64,000 bases of DNA from Nonomuraea cavernae (GTDB lineage Bacteria; Actinomycetota; Actinomycetes; Streptosporangiales; Streptosporangiaceae): the NCBI RefSeq assembly GCF_014646355.1, contig NZ_BMNH01000007.1, positions 124,001 to 188,000 of the forward strand, written 5' to 3'. Every line of letters starts with the position of its first letter. The stretch's first letter is position 1. Of the stretch, positions 9,385 through 19,491 are shown piece by piece. The notes under the pieces were generated by a model. That model did not search any database, was not told the origin of the DNA, and worked only from the letters and a program-made list of their open reading frames with translations. A program made the translations under genes and the position numbers.

Positions 9385-10407
9385 TTACTCCTTCCGGAGA
9401 GTCTTCCTGATCGAATGCGCCGCGCGTCCGGTCAGCCCGGCGAGTCCGGTCGGAGCGACGTACATCACCGCGATGATCAACAGGCCGAAGATGACGCCGG
9501 GCGCGGCCTCGTTGACGTCCTGGGAGATGCTGGGCACGAACATCACGAACAGCCCGCCGAGCAACGGTCCGGAGAGCGAGCCCAGGCCGCCGACGACGAG
9601 GCCGGCCAGCAGGGTGATCGAGAGCGTCACGGCGAACGAGTCCGGCGAGACGAAGCCGATCACCCAGGTGTAGACGCAGCCGGCCGCTCCGGCGAACATC
9701 GCGCTCCAGGCGAAGGCGAGTGTCTTGTAGAACGACAGCCGCACGCCCATGGTCTCGGCCGCCGCCTCGTTGTCGCGGATGGCGTGCAGCGCCCGTCCGA
9801 CGCGCGAGCGCATCAGGCTGTACGCCGACAGGAAGGCGGCGACGGCCACGGCCAGGGCGAGGAAGTACAGCCACTGGTCCTCGGCCAGCCCGGTCCAGGC
9901 GGGCGGGGCCGGCTTGGGCAGCGTCAGCCCCATGGACCCGCCGGTCACCTCCTCGAACCGCTTGAGCAGCGGCACCAGGAAGATCGCCATGGCCAGCGTC
10001 ACCAGGGCCAGGTAGAGGCCGCGTAACCGCATGGCCGGCAGCCCGAGCGCGAGCCCGATCACGAACGCCACGGCGGCGGCGATCGGCAGCGTCACCGGGT
10101 AGGGCAGCTCGAACCGGTCCAGCATGATCGCGGCCCCGTACGCGCCGACGGCGAAGAACGCGCCGTGCCCGAGCGAGATCTGGCCCGCGTGGCCGACGAG
10201 CAGGTTGAGCCCCAGCAGCGCCACCGCGTAGACCAGCACCATGGTGAACTGGAAGACCCGGAACGGCACCAGTTGGAAGGGCGCGTAGCAGGCCGCCGCG
10301 AACAGGGCGGCCAGCACGATCCACCGCCACCGCTCGGCCGCGACCCGCCTGAGGGCTCCCGCCCGGGTCGGCGCGTCCACCCGCGTGACCTCCGCCGTGT
10401 CGCTCAT
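9385..10407 (-). CDS. livM: LivM-type ABC permease
   Basis: A 340-residue membrane permease of the branched-chain amino acid transporter family with about nine hydrophobic helices and the conserved GHAGQISLGHGAFFAVGAYG and AIRDNEAAAETMGV segments. ATG 10407 overlaps the livH stop in an ATGA. The frame stays open far upstream, but that part is out of phase with the real livH and is not part of this protein. With LivH it forms the channel. Confidence 0.92.
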   Translation of the reverse strand: MSDTAEVTRVDAPTRAGALRRVAAERWRWIVLAALFAAACYAPFQLVPFRVFQFTMVLVYAVALLGLNLLVGHAGQISLGHGAFFAVGAYGAAIMLDRFELPYPVTLPIAAAVAFVIGLALGLPAMRLRGLYLALVTLAMAIFLVPLLKRFEEVTGGSMGLTLPKPAPPAWTGLAEDQWLYFLALAVAVAAFLSAYSLMRSRVGRALHAIRDNEAAAETMGVRLSFYKTLAFAWSAMFAGAAGCVYTWVIGFVSPDSFAVTLSITLLAGLVVGGLGSLSGPLLGGLFVMFVPSISQDVNEAAPGVIFGLLIIAVMYVAPTGLAGLTGRAAHSIRKTLRKE

Positions 10408-11285
10408 GCCCGCTCCACCGCCGCTCGTCCGAACAGCCCCTGGGGCCGCAGCAGCAGGACGCCCAGGATGATCACCAGTGGCACTCCGACCTTGAGATCG
10501 GATCCGATGAACCCGACGTACGCCCCGGCCAGCGTCTCGGCGACGCCGACGATCAGGCCGCCCACGACCGCGCCCACCGGGCTGTCGAAGCCGCCCAGGG
10601 TCGCCGCGGCGAAGGCGTAGATGAGGACGCCGCCCATCATGTTCGGCTCCAGGAAGAGCAGCGGCGCGACCAGGACGCCCGACACGGCGCCGACGGTGGC
10701 CGCGAGACCCCAGCCGAGCGCGAGCGTCCAGCCGACCCGGATGCCGACGAGCCGGGCCGAGTCGGGGTTGGTCGCCACGGCCCGCATGCCCAGCCCGATC
10801 CTGGTGTGCTGGAACAGCAGGTAGAGCAGGCCCATGACCAGACCGACCACGACGAGGACGCCGAGCGTCGAGTAGCTCACGCGGAGGCCGCCGGCCTCCA
10901 GCGCGCCCCCGGGGAACGGGTTGGGAAAGTCCTTGATCAGGAACGTCCAGATCCACCCGGCGGCGGCGTTGACAAAAATGAACAGGCCGACGGTGACGAT
11001 CACCACGGTCAGCTCGGGCGCTCCCTCGACGGGCCGGATGACCAGCCGCTCGATGAGCATGCCGCCCGCGAACGACACCGCCAGCGTCAGCGCCAGGGCC
11101 AGCCAGAACGGCATCCCGGCGGCGGTGAACTGCCAGGCGAGGTAGGTGGAGAACATGGCCAGCTCGCCCTGCGCGAAGTTGACGATGCCGGTGAACTGGT
11201 AGATGAGCACCAGGGCGAGCGCCAGACTGGCGTAGATCGCGCCGGCGCCGAGGCCCTGGACCAGCTGTTGCAGGAAACCGGTCAT
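10404..11285 (-). CDS. livH: LivH-type ABC permease
   Basis: A 293-residue membrane permease with about eight hydrophobic segments and the family motifs GLGAGAIYASLALALVLIY at the N-terminus, VNFAQGELAMFS, and AAATLGGFDSPVGAVVGGLIV near residue 240. It starts 2 nt after the livF stop and overlaps livM by 4 nt, so the operon is tightly coupled. It partners with LivM and the two ATPases. Confidence 0.93.
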   Translation of the reverse strand: MTGFLQQLVQGLGAGAIYASLALALVLIYQFTGIVNFAQGELAMFSTYLAWQFTAAGMPFWLALALTLAVSFAGGMLIERLVIRPVEGAPELTVVIVTVGLFIFVNAAAGWIWTFLIKDFPNPFPGGALEAGGLRVSYSTLGVLVVVGLVMGLLYLLFQHTRIGLGMRAVATNPDSARLVGIRVGWTLALGWGLAATVGAVSGVLVAPLLFLEPNMMGGVLIYAFAAATLGGFDSPVGAVVGGLIVGVAETLAGAYVGFIGSDLKVGVPLVIILGVLLLRPQGLFGRAAVERA

Positions 11286-11287
11286 CG

Positions 11288-12012
<725 letters not shown>

Positions 12013-12016
<4 letters not shown>

Positions 12017-12771
12017 ACGGCGGTCCCCAGGTACGCCTCGATGACGCCGGGATCGCGCTGGACCACGGCGGGCGTGCCTTCGGCGATCTTGCGGCCGAAG
12101 TCCAGGCACACGACCCGGTCGCAGGTGCCCATGACGAAGCCCATGTGGTGCTCGACCACGACCACGGTCACGTCCAGGTCGTCGCGGATGGCGCGCAGCG
12201 TGCCGGCGAACGCCTCCACCTCCGCCGAGTTGAGCCCGTTGACCGGCTCGTCCAGCAGCAGCAGCCTCGGCCGGCCGACCAGCGCCCGGGCCAGTTCCAC
12301 CCGCTTGAGGGTGCCGAACGGCAGCCCGGCCGCCGGGTGCTCGGCCACCTCGGCCAGCGACAGGCGGGTCAGCACCTCGTCGGCCTCGGCGCGCAGCCGG
12401 CGCTCCTCGCCGCCCACTCCCGGCAGCCGCAGGCCCGCGGTGAGGAACCCGGCCCGGCCCCTGTGGTGCGCGCCGACCATCACGTTGTCCCGTACCGACA
12501 TGCGCGGGAAGAGGCCGAGGTTCTGGAAGGTGCGGGCGATGCCGAGCGCCGCGATGGCGTGCGGGGCCACGCCGAGCAGGCTCCGGCCCTCGTACGTGAC
12601 CGTGCCCGAGTCGGCGTCGTAGCGCCGGGTCAGGCAGTTGAACAGGGTGGTCTTGCCGGCGCCGTTCGGGCCGATCAGCCCCACCATCTCGCCGCGCCGC
12701 ACGGAGAAGCCGACGCCGTCCAGCGCCGTGATGCCTCCGAAGCGAACGGTGAGATCGTGTACCTCCAGCAT
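12013..12771 (-). CDS. livG: LivG-type ABC ATPase
   Basis: A 252-residue ATPase. I chose ATG 12771 (MLEVHDLTVRFGG) because AGGAGG lies just upstream; a longer in-frame extension to 12852 lacks a site and homology-like features. Walker A GPNGAGKTT, Q-loop FQNLGLFP, Walker B LLLLDEPVNGLN and the LivG hallmark VVVVEHHMGFVMGTCDRVV are visible. The ABC signature region reads LPFGTLKRVE rather than a canonical LSGGQ, as is common in LivG (LPYGxQRRLE). First gene of the operon. Confidence 0.93.
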
Positions 12772-12928
12772 CCGGCCTCCTGGGACGCAGCGGGTGGAGA
12801 ACAATGTTCTGAAGTTGGGGTCAGCGTAGGATCCGCCCGTCGCCGCCCGCATTGGGTACGGACACCCAAGAAGTTCGGGGGGAGTTGTCCGCAGAGCACA
12901 GCATCTGTCTCGGACCGGTTACGACCCG

Positions 12929-12957
12929 TTGACCTGTCGGCGACAACCATGGATGAT
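12929..12957 (+). promoter_or_regulatory. Candidate promoter giving a leaderless PucR mRNA
   Basis: TTGACC (12929-12934), a 17-bp spacer and GATGAT (12952-12957) lie 7 nt upstream of ATG 12965. No Shine-Dalgarno sequence precedes this ATG, consistent with a leaderless transcript. The -10 match is only partial. Confidence 0.45.
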
Positions 12958-12964
12958 CCCCGGC

Positions 12965-14377
12965 ATGTCCAGTGGTTTCAGCTTGGAAACGCTCACTGGT
13001 GCGGAAACGGTCCGCGCGGAACGCGCCCGGATCCTCTCCGAACTACTCGCCGGCCTGGACGAGCTGGCCGGCGCCGCGGTCACGACGATGTGCGCCGAGA
13101 TCCCCGCCTACGCCGCGATGGACGACGCGTTCCACGCCGACGTGCGCGACCAGGTGGCGCGCCACTACCGCGGCAAGCTGGCCGTCCTCCTGGAGGACCG
13201 CACGGTGACGCTGGACGACATCGCCTACACCCGGCGGGCGGCGATGCGGCGCGCGCGGGCCGGGATCGCCCTGGCCGACTACATCAACGCGTTCCGGGTC
13301 GGCCAGCAGGTGTTCTGGGAGTCGGTGGTCGAGCGGGCCGGGCACTCGTTCGCCGGTCACGAGGCCGCGCTGGCGCTCGCGGCCCCGCTCATGCGCTACT
13401 GCGACTTCGCCAGCACGCACGCGGCCAACGCGTACATGGAGTTCCAGCAGTACGCCGCGGCGGAGGCGGTGCGCGAGAGCCGCGACCTGCTGGAGACACT
13501 GCTGGCCGGCGGCGTGCCCACCCGTGGCCGGCAGCTCGCCGCGGCCCAGGCGCACGGCCTCGGCCCCGAGGCGCGCACGCCGCTGCTCGTGGTGATCGCC
13601 GTGCTGATCGGCTCGCGGTCCGACGTGCGGCGCGGCCCCGACCAGGGCGCCGACGCCCGCCACGCGGCCTGCGCGGCGATCGCCCGCACCGGCGGCAACG
13701 GCACCCGCACCCTGTCCGTCGTGCGCCAGTCGGAGATCGTGGCCATCCCCGCGCTCGGCCCCGGCGGCGACCCCGAGCAGCTGTGCGACCGGCTGCAGGC
13801 GGTGCGCGAGAGCCTGCTCGGCGAGGGCATCACGCTGGCCATGGGCATCAGCACCGTCGTCACCGGCACCAGCGGGATCCCGCAGGCCTACCAGGAGGCC
13901 CGCGCCGTGCTGGAGTTCCTGCCCGAGGACGGCGGCGTGGCGGCGCTGCCGAGGATCACCCCGTTCCAGTACCTCGCGCTGCGGGCCGACGACACCGCCC
14001 GGCACCTCGTCGATCCGCGCATCACCGCGCTGCTGGCCGAGGACCGGGCGCGCGGCGGCGTGCTCACCGCGACGATCCGCGCGTTCGCCGCCGCCGACCT
14101 CAACCTGCGCGCCTCGGCCGAGCGGCTGCAGATCCATCCCAACACCGCGCAGTACCGGCTGCGCCGGATCCAGGAGCGCACCGGCCGCAGCCTGCGCCGG
14201 ATCAACGACCTCGTGGAGCTGCTCGTGGCGATCGCGCTGCACGACTCTCTGCCGCCCAACTCCGGGCGGGAAAGACTGGCCACCGCGACCAATGAGCACC
14301 GCGGGAGCGCGGGCGTACGGTCGTTCCTTGACCTCCTCCCCCTCGTGAACGAGGGGGATTCCCACGGTCGCCCGTGA
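12965..14377 (+). CDS. PucR/CdaR-type transcriptional regulator, 3' end altered by an IS element
   Basis: A regulator of about 470 residues. The N-terminal part is the RsbRD-like helical domain, the middle is a GGDEF-like/PucR linker region, and the C-terminus is the HTH_30 domain (LRASAERLQIHPNTAQYRLRRI). It diverges from the liv operon and once probably adjoined the acyl-CoA ligase at 15678, so it may control either. The last 17 or so codons (from about 14328) lie inside the right end of the IS605-type element, which supplies the stop. The HTH itself is complete, so the protein may still work. Starts at 12953 or TTG 12929 are also possible. Confidence 0.85.
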   Translation: MSSGFSLETLTGAETVRAERARILSELLAGLDELAGAAVTTMCAEIPAYAAMDDAFHADVRDQVARHYRGKLAVLLEDRTVTLDDIAYTRRAAMRRARAGIALADYINAFRVGQQVFWESVVERAGHSFAGHEAALALAAPLMRYCDFASTHAANAYMEFQQYAAAEAVRESRDLLETLLAGGVPTRGRQLAAAQAHGLGPEARTPLLVVIAVLIGSRSDVRRGPDQGADARHAACAAIARTGGNGTRTLSVVRQSEIVAIPALGPGGDPEQLCDRLQAVRESLLGEGITLAMGISTVVTGTSGIPQAYQEARAVLEFLPEDGGVAALPRITPFQYLALRADDTARHLVDPRITALLAEDRARGGVLTATIRAFAAADLNLRASAERLQIHPNTAQYRLRRIQERTGRSLRRINDLVELLVAIALHDSLPPNSGRERLATATNEHRGSAGVRSFLDLLPLVNEGDSHGRP

Positions 14378-14460
14378 GGGTTCCTGTTTCATCGCCGGTC
14401 GCCCGCCAGGAAGGAGGACTTCCCTTGAGGTCTTACATCGGCTCCGCAGGCGTTTCGGCT
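14328..14460 (-). ncRNA. Candidate omega/re-RNA at the element right end
   Basis: In IS605 elements TnpB is guided by an RNA that covers the 3' end of tnpB and the right end, with the guide read from flanking DNA. Here the scaffold hairpin (14338-14357) ends with GTCAA at 14328, so the predicted guide is the minus-strand sequence of about 14308-14327. Only the location and hairpin are seen; transcription is inferred. Confidence 0.5.
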
Positions 14461-15570
14461 CTCCGCCGGCCCGGCGGCGAGGATGTTCTTGGCCGCGTTG
14501 ACGTCCCGGTCATGGCAGGCGCCGCAGGCGCATACCCAGGTCCGGACGTTCAGCGGCATGGACGGCTGGAGTGTCCCGCACGCCGAGCACAGCCTGGAGG
14601 AGGGAAACCAGCGATCCACCACGACAAGCCGCCGCCCGTACCAGCGGCTCTTGTACTCCAGCATGCCGCGCAACTCCCGCCAGGACGCATCCGAGATGGC
14701 GCGCGCCAGGCTGCGGTTGCGGATCATGTTGCGGACGGTCAGGTCTTCCACGGCGATCACTTGGTTCTCGTGAACAAGCCGGGTGCTGACCTTGTGCAGG
14801 AAGTCGCGTCTGCGGTCGGTGATCCGCGCGTGCACGCGGGCCACCTTCAGCCGGGCCTTGACCCGGTTGGCCGAGCCCTTCTGTTTACGGGCCAGCGCCC
14901 GCTGAGCGCGAGCCAGCCTGCGCCGGTCGGCCCGCTCATGACGCGGGTTGACGATCTTCTCCCCGGTCGACAACGTGACCAGAGCGGTGATCCCCGCATC
15001 CACCCCCACGCGGGCCTCTACCGGGGGCAGCGGGGACATCTTCTCCTCCACCAGGATGGACACGAACCAGCGTCCGGCCGCGTCCCTGCTCACGGTCACC
15101 GTGGACGGCTCCACACCCTCAGGCAGAGGCCGCGACCACACGATGTCCAGCGGCTCGCCCATCTTCGCCAGCGTCAACCGGCCGTCGCGCCAGCGGAAGG
15201 CCGAACGGGTGTATTCGGCGCTCAGGCGCGACTTCTTACGGGACTTGAACACCGGATACCTGGCCCGTTTGGCGAAGAAGGCGGCGAACGCCGCCTGAAG
15301 GTGGCGCAACGCCTGCTGCAACGGGACACACGACACCTCGGCGAGAAACCGCAACTCCGCAGAGCGCTTCCACGCCGTCAGCAGTGCCGACGACTCCTCA
15401 TAGGAGACGCCGCGGCCCTCCAGCCGATAAGCGCGAGTCCGCTCCTCCAGCGCCTTGTTGTAGACCAGACGGACGCAGCCGAACGTCCTAGCAAGCTCCA
15501 CTGCCTGCTCGGGAGTCGGGTGGAAGCGGTACTTGTAGGCCCGCTTCACGATCTGTGCCACGCCCCACAA
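14389..15570 (-). CDS. tnpB: TnpB RNA-guided nuclease (IS605 OrfB)
   Basis: A 393-residue TnpB of normal length. The N-terminal OrfB helix-turn-helix/wedge region (KRAYKYRFHPTPEQ) is followed by the RuvC nuclease: D191 in VGVDAGI, E275 in AVEDL and D356 in HDRDVNAAKN. The zinc finger has C328, C331, C347 and C349/C352. All catalytic residues are present, so it is probably active. The start is TTG 15570 or GTG 15561. TnpB proteins cut DNA next to a TAM and help retain the element; mobilisation would need TnpA from elsewhere. Confidence 0.93.
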   Translation of the reverse strand: MWGVAQIVKRAYKYRFHPTPEQAVELARTFGCVRLVYNKALEERTRAYRLEGRGVSYEESSALLTAWKRSAELRFLAEVSCVPLQQALRHLQAAFAAFFAKRARYPVFKSRKKSRLSAEYTRSAFRWRDGRLTLAKMGEPLDIVWSRPLPEGVEPSTVTVSRDAAGRWFVSILVEEKMSPLPPVEARVGVDAGITALVTLSTGEKIVNPRHERADRRRLARAQRALARKQKGSANRVKARLKVARVHARITDRRRDFLHKVSTRLVHENQVIAVEDLTVRNMIRNRSLARAISDASWRELRGMLEYKSRWYGRRLVVVDRWFPSSRLCSACGTLQPSMPLNVRTWVCACGACHDRDVNAAKNILAAGPAESRNACGADVRPQGKSSFLAGDRR

Positions 15571-15677
15571 CCTATCGCAAGATCCGCCAAATCTCGTACA
15601 CGTGTTCGATTTGATGGCATTGTTCCGGCTTTCCTCTCCGCCCCGAAGGACGGGATCTCCAGCCTCAAGGAGATTCG

Positions 15678-17198
15678 ATGAACCTCGCTGACCGGCTCCA
15701 GACCGCCACCGCGCGGCTCGGCGGCAGGCCGGTCCTCACACTCGACGGGGCCGAGCTCACCTACGACGCGCTGGAGCTGATGAGCGCCCGCGTGGCCGCG
15801 ATGCTGCGCGGGCGCGGCATCGGCGTCGGCGACCGGGTCGCGATCATGCTGCCCAACGTGCCGGAGTTCGCCGTCGTCTACTACGGCGTGCTGCGCGTCG
15901 GCGCGGTCGTCGTGCCCCTCGACCCGTTGCTGCGCAGGCGCGAGATCTCCTCCTACGTCGCCGACTGCGGCCCCCGGCTGCTGATCGCCTGGCACGCCTA
16001 CGCCGAGACCGCCGAGGCCGGCACCGCGGCCTCCGGCACCGACTGCTTCTTCGTGGTGCCCGAGGAGTTCCGCCGGCTGCTGCGCGGCATCGCGGCCGAG
16101 CACGAGATCACCCCGAGGGCGCCCGGCGACACCGCCCTCATCCACTACACCTCCGGCACGACCGGCCGGGCCAAGGGCATCGAGCTGACCCACGGCAACC
16201 TCGACGGCAACGCCGCCACGGTCGCCCGCATGCACGCGCTCGGCGTGGACGACGTGGTCCTCGGGGCGCTGCCGCTCTACCACGCCTTCGGCCTGACCTG
16301 CTCGCTCAACGCCACCGTGCACGCGGGCGCGCGCCTCACGCTGCTGCCGCGCTTCGAGGCGGGCCGGGCGCTGGAGGTCATCCGCCGTGACGGGGTCACC
16401 GTCTTCCAGGGCGTGCCCACCATGTACATCGCGCTGCTCGACCATCCCGGGGCCGGCGACATGTCGCTGCTGCGCGTCTGCGTCTCCGGCGGCGCCGCGC
16501 TCCCGCTCGACGTGCTGCGCGAGTACGAGACGCGCCTCGGCTGCTCCATCGTGGAGGGGTACGGGCTCAGCGAGACCTCGGCCGTGGCCGCGTCCAACCG
16601 GGGCGGCCCCGCCCGCCGGCCCGGGTCCATCGGCTACCCGGTCAAGGGCGTCGAGATGAAGGTGGTCGGCGACGACGGCCACGAGGTGCCCCGCGGCGAC
16701 ATCGGCGAGATCGTGGTCCGGGGCCCCAACGTCATGAAGGGCTACTGGAACAACCCCGACGCGACCGCCGAGGCGATCCGCGGCGGCTGGTTCCACACCG
16801 GCGACCTCGGCAGGGTCGACGAGGACGGCTTCTTCTTCCTGGTCGACCGGCGCCGCGACGTGATCATCCGAGGCGGCTACACGGTCTATCCGCGTGAGGT
16901 GGAGGAGGTGCTCTACGAGCATCCCGCCGTCCGGCAGGCCGCCGTCATCGGGGTGCCCCATCCGGAGCTGGGCGAGGAGATCGCGGCCGTGGTGGCGTTG
17001 CGGGTGCCGGTCGAGGCCGACGACCTGCGCGCCTTCGTGAAGGAGCGGGTGGCGGCGTACAAGTATCCGCGGCACGTCTCGTTCGTGGACGAGCTGCCGG
17101 TGACGGCCACCGGCAAGATCCTCAAACGCGCGATCTCGCTGCCCGAGACGGCCGTCCGCGGCCGGGCGGCGGCGAGCCGCCGCCCGAACCCTCGCTGA
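15678..17198 (+). CDS. AMP-dependent acyl-CoA ligase (FadD-like)
   Basis: A 506-residue member of the ANL superfamily that activates a carboxylic acid to an acyl-AMP and then an acyl-CoA. The P-loop-like motif YTSGTTGRAKG is near residue 157, the A5 motif EGYGLSETSA near 294, the A7/A8 region FHTGDLGRVDEDG and RGGYTVYPREVEEV, and the catalytic lysine in TATGKILKR near the C-terminus. AAGGAG precedes ATG 15678 and survives directly beside the IS left end. It may supply the acyl-CoA dehydrogenase upstream (inference). Chain length is unknown. Confidence 0.93.
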   Translation: MNLADRLQTATARLGGRPVLTLDGAELTYDALELMSARVAAMLRGRGIGVGDRVAIMLPNVPEFAVVYYGVLRVGAVVVPLDPLLRRREISSYVADCGPRLLIAWHAYAETAEAGTAASGTDCFFVVPEEFRRLLRGIAAEHEITPRAPGDTALIHYTSGTTGRAKGIELTHGNLDGNAATVARMHALGVDDVVLGALPLYHAFGLTCSLNATVHAGARLTLLPRFEAGRALEVIRRDGVTVFQGVPTMYIALLDHPGAGDMSLLRVCVSGGAALPLDVLREYETRLGCSIVEGYGLSETSAVAASNRGGPARRPGSIGYPVKGVEMKVVGDDGHEVPRGDIGEIVVRGPNVMKGYWNNPDATAEAIRGGWFHTGDLGRVDEDGFFFLVDRRRDVIIRGGYTVYPREVEEVLYEHPAVRQAAVIGVPHPELGEEIAAVVALRVPVEADDLRAFVKERVAAYKYPRHVSFVDELPVTATGKILKRAISLPETAVRGRAAASRRPNPR

Positions 17199-17210
17199 AC
17201 GCCACTCCGC

Positions 17211-17243
17211 GCTACCTGAGCGCTACCTGAGCGCTACTTGAAC
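17211..17243. repeat. 3 x 11-bp tandem repeat over the copA stop codon
   Basis: Three copies of GCTACCTGAGC (17211-17221, 17222-17232, and GCTACTTGAAC at 17233-17243). On the minus strand each copy contains TAG. The first TAG (17236-17234) is the copA stop, and the 11-bp period repeats it in the other two frames. Confidence 0.85.
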
Positions 17244-19465
17244 GCGCGCAGCCGCAGGCTGTTGGTGACCACGAAGACGCTGGAGAACGCCATCGCGGCC
17301 CCGGCGATCATCGGGTTGAGCAGACCCGCGGCGGCCAGCGGCAGGGCGGCCACGTTGTAGGCGAAGGCCCAGAACAGGTTGCCCTTGATGATGGCCAGCG
17401 TGCGCCGCGACAGGCGCAGCGCGTCGGCGGCCACCCGCAGGTCGCCCCGGACCAGCGTGAGGTCGGACGCCTCGATGGCGACGTCGGTGCCGGTGCCCAT
17501 GGCCAGGCCCAGGTCGGCCTGGGCGAGCGCGGCGGCGTCGTTGACCCCGTCGCCGACCATGGCCACGACCCGGCCCTCGCCCTGCAGCCGCTTGACCACC
17601 TCGACCTTGTCGGCGGGCAGCACCTCGGCGATCACCTCGTCGATGCCCACCTCCGCCGCGACCGTGCGGGCGACGGCCTCGTTGTCGCCGGTGAGCAGCA
17701 CCGGGGTGAGCCCGAGCCCGCGCAGCCGTTCGATCGCCTCCTTGCTGGTCGGCTTGACCGCGTCGGCGACGACCAGCACGGCGCGCGCCCGGCCGTCCCA
17801 GCCGACGGCGACCGCCGTACGGCCGGCCGTCTGCTCCTCCTCGACCGCCCGCGCCAGCTCGGCGGGAAGGTGCTGGGACCACTCACTGAGCAGCTGGGGC
17901 CGGCCGACGAGCACCGCGTGCCCGTCGACGACGCCCTGGACGCCGAGCCCCTCGACGTTGGCGAAGTCCTCGACCTTCGCGTCGGACCGGGCGGCGCGGG
18001 CGACGGCCTGGGCGATGGGGTGCTCGGAGGCGTGCTCCAGCGCGCCGGCCAGCCGCAGCACCTCCTCACGCTGCTCCCCCTCGGCCAGGTGCACGCCGGT
18101 CAGCGTCATCCGGCCCTCGGTGACCGTGCCGGTCTTGTCCAGGACGATCGTGTCCACCTCGCGGGTCGACTCCAGCACCTCGGGACCCTTGATCAGGATG
18201 CCGAGCTGGGCGCCCCTGCCGGTGCCGACGAGCAGCGCGGTCGGGGTGGCCAGGCCGAGGGCGCACGGGCAGGCGATGATCAGCACGGCCACCGCCGCGG
18301 TGAACGCCGCGCCCGCGCCGCCGCCGGTGCCGAGCCAGAAGCCCAGGGTGGCGACCGACAGGGCGATCACGATCGGCACGAAGACGCCGGAGATCCGGTC
18401 GGCCAGCCGCTGCACCTGGGCCTTGCCGGTCTGGGCCTCCTCCACCAGCCTGGCCATCTGGGCCAGCTGGGTGTCGGAGCCCACCCGGGTCGCCCGGACC
18501 ACGAGCCTGCCGCCGGCGTTGACGGTCGCGCCGGTGACCGGATCGCCCTCGCGCACCTCCACCGGGACCGACTCGCCGGTCAGCATGGAGGCGTCGACCG
18601 CCGAGTTGCCCTCCTCCACCACGCCGTCGGTGGCGATCTTCTCTCCTGGCCGGACCACGAACCGGTCGCCCACCTTGAGCTGGTCGGCGGGGACCCGGCG
18701 GCCGTCGGCCAGCGCGACGTCCTTGGCGCCCAGCTCCAGCAGCGCCCGCAGCGCCGCGCCCGCCCGGCGCTTGGAGCGCGCCTCGAAGTAGCGGCCGGCC
18801 AGGATGAACGCGGTCACCCCCGCCGCGGCCTCCAGGTAGATGTTGCCCGCGCCGCTGGTGCGCTGGATGGTCAGCTCGAACGGGTGGGTCATGCCGGGCA
18901 TGCCGGCCGTGCCGAGGAACAACGCCCACAGCGACCAGCCCAGCGCCGCCAGGGTGCCCATCGAGATCAGCGTGTCCATCGTCGCCGCGCCGTGGCGCAG
19001 GTTGGTCCAGGCCGCCTTGTGGAACGGCCAGCCCGCGTAGACCACGACCGGAGCGGCGAGCGTGAGCGACAACCACTGCCAGTAGGTGAACTGCAGCGGC
19101 GGGATCATCGCCATCGCGATCACCGGCACGCTCAGCACGATCGCGGTGATCAGCCGCTGGCGCAGCGAGCGCAGCCCGTCGTCGGGCTCCTCCTCGGCGT
19201 CCGGCTCGGCGGGCGGGGCGGGCAGCGCGGCGGTGTAGCCGGCCTTCTCCACCTCGGCGATCAGGTCGCGCGGCTCGACGCTGCCGGGGAAGGTGACCTT
19301 GGCCTTCTCGGTCGCGTAGTTGACCGTCGCGGTGACGCCGTCGAGCTTGTTGAGCTTGCGCTCGATGCGGCTGGCGCAGGAGGCGCACGTCATCCCACCG
19401 ATCGAGAGCTCGACCGCCTGGTGTGATGTGTCATCGGTGAGGTGAGACGTGTGCTGGGACATCAT
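17234..19465 (-). CDS. copA: Copper-exporting P1B-type ATPase
   Basis: A 743-residue heavy-metal ATPase. One N-terminal metal-binding domain carries GMTCASC (residues 24-30). Eight membrane helices are expected, with the transport motif CPC near residues 399-401 that marks Cu(I)/Ag(I) pumps. The phosphorylation motif DKTGT is near 445, followed by TGES upstream and [10 protein letters not shown] downstream. It exports cytosolic copper using ATP. It follows copZ and the His-rich protein gene in one operon. AAGGAGA precedes ATG 19465; a second ATG follows directly. Confidence 0.95.
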   Translation of the reverse strand: MMSQHTSHLTDDTSHQAVELSIGGMTCASCASRIERKLNKLDGVTATVNYATEKAKVTFPGSVEPRDLIAEVEKAGYTAALPAPPAEPDAEEEPDDGLRSLRQRLITAIVLSVPVIAMAMIPPLQFTYWQWLSLTLAAPVVVYAGWPFHKAAWTNLRHGAATMDTLISMGTLAALGWSLWALFLGTAGMPGMTHPFELTIQRTSGAGNIYLEAAAGVTAFILAGRYFEARSKRRAGAALRALLELGAKDVALADGRRVPADQLKVGDRFVVRPGEKIATDGVVEEGNSAVDASMLTGESVPVEVREGDPVTGATVNAGGRLVVRATRVGSDTQLAQMARLVEEAQTGKAQVQRLADRISGVFVPIVIALSVATLGFWLGTGGGAGAAFTAAVAVLIIACPCALGLATPTALLVGTGRGAQLGILIKGPEVLESTREVDTIVLDKTGTVTEGRMTLTGVHLAEGEQREEVLRLAGALEHASEHPIAQAVARAARSDAKVEDFANVEGLGVQGVVDGHAVLVGRPQLLSEWSQHLPAELARAVEEEQTAGRTAVAVGWDGRARAVLVVADAVKPTSKEAIERLRGLGLTPVLLTGDNEAVARTVAAEVGIDEVIAEVLPADKVEVVKRLQGEGRVVAMVGDGVNDAAALAQADLGLAMGTGTDVAIEASDLTLVRGDLRVAADALRLSRRTLAIIKGNLFWAFAYNVAALPLAAAGLLNPMIAGAAMAFSSVFVVTNSLRLRAFK

Positions 19466-19491
19466 CTCTCCTTTCTCGTGTCGCGTCCGCG

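Larger units (their letters stand above)
14328..15663 (-). mobile_element. TnpB-only IS605/IS200-family element
   Basis: The element holds one gene, tnpB, on the minus strand and no tnpA Y1 transposase. The right end (minus-strand 3' side) has a GAATCCCCCTCG hairpin (stem 14338-14344 with 14351-14357) ending in GGAGGTCAA at 14328. The left end near 15663 begins GCTGGAGATCCCGTCC, next to TTGAG on the minus strand (15664-15668), a TTGA-type target as used by this family. There are no terminal inverted repeats or target duplication, as expected. Exact ends are inferred. Confidence 0.75.

Noticed and set aside
14374..15681. A plus-strand 435-codon gene opposite tnpB
   Set aside because: Shadow of tnpB; the minus frame has the RuvC and zinc-finger motifs.
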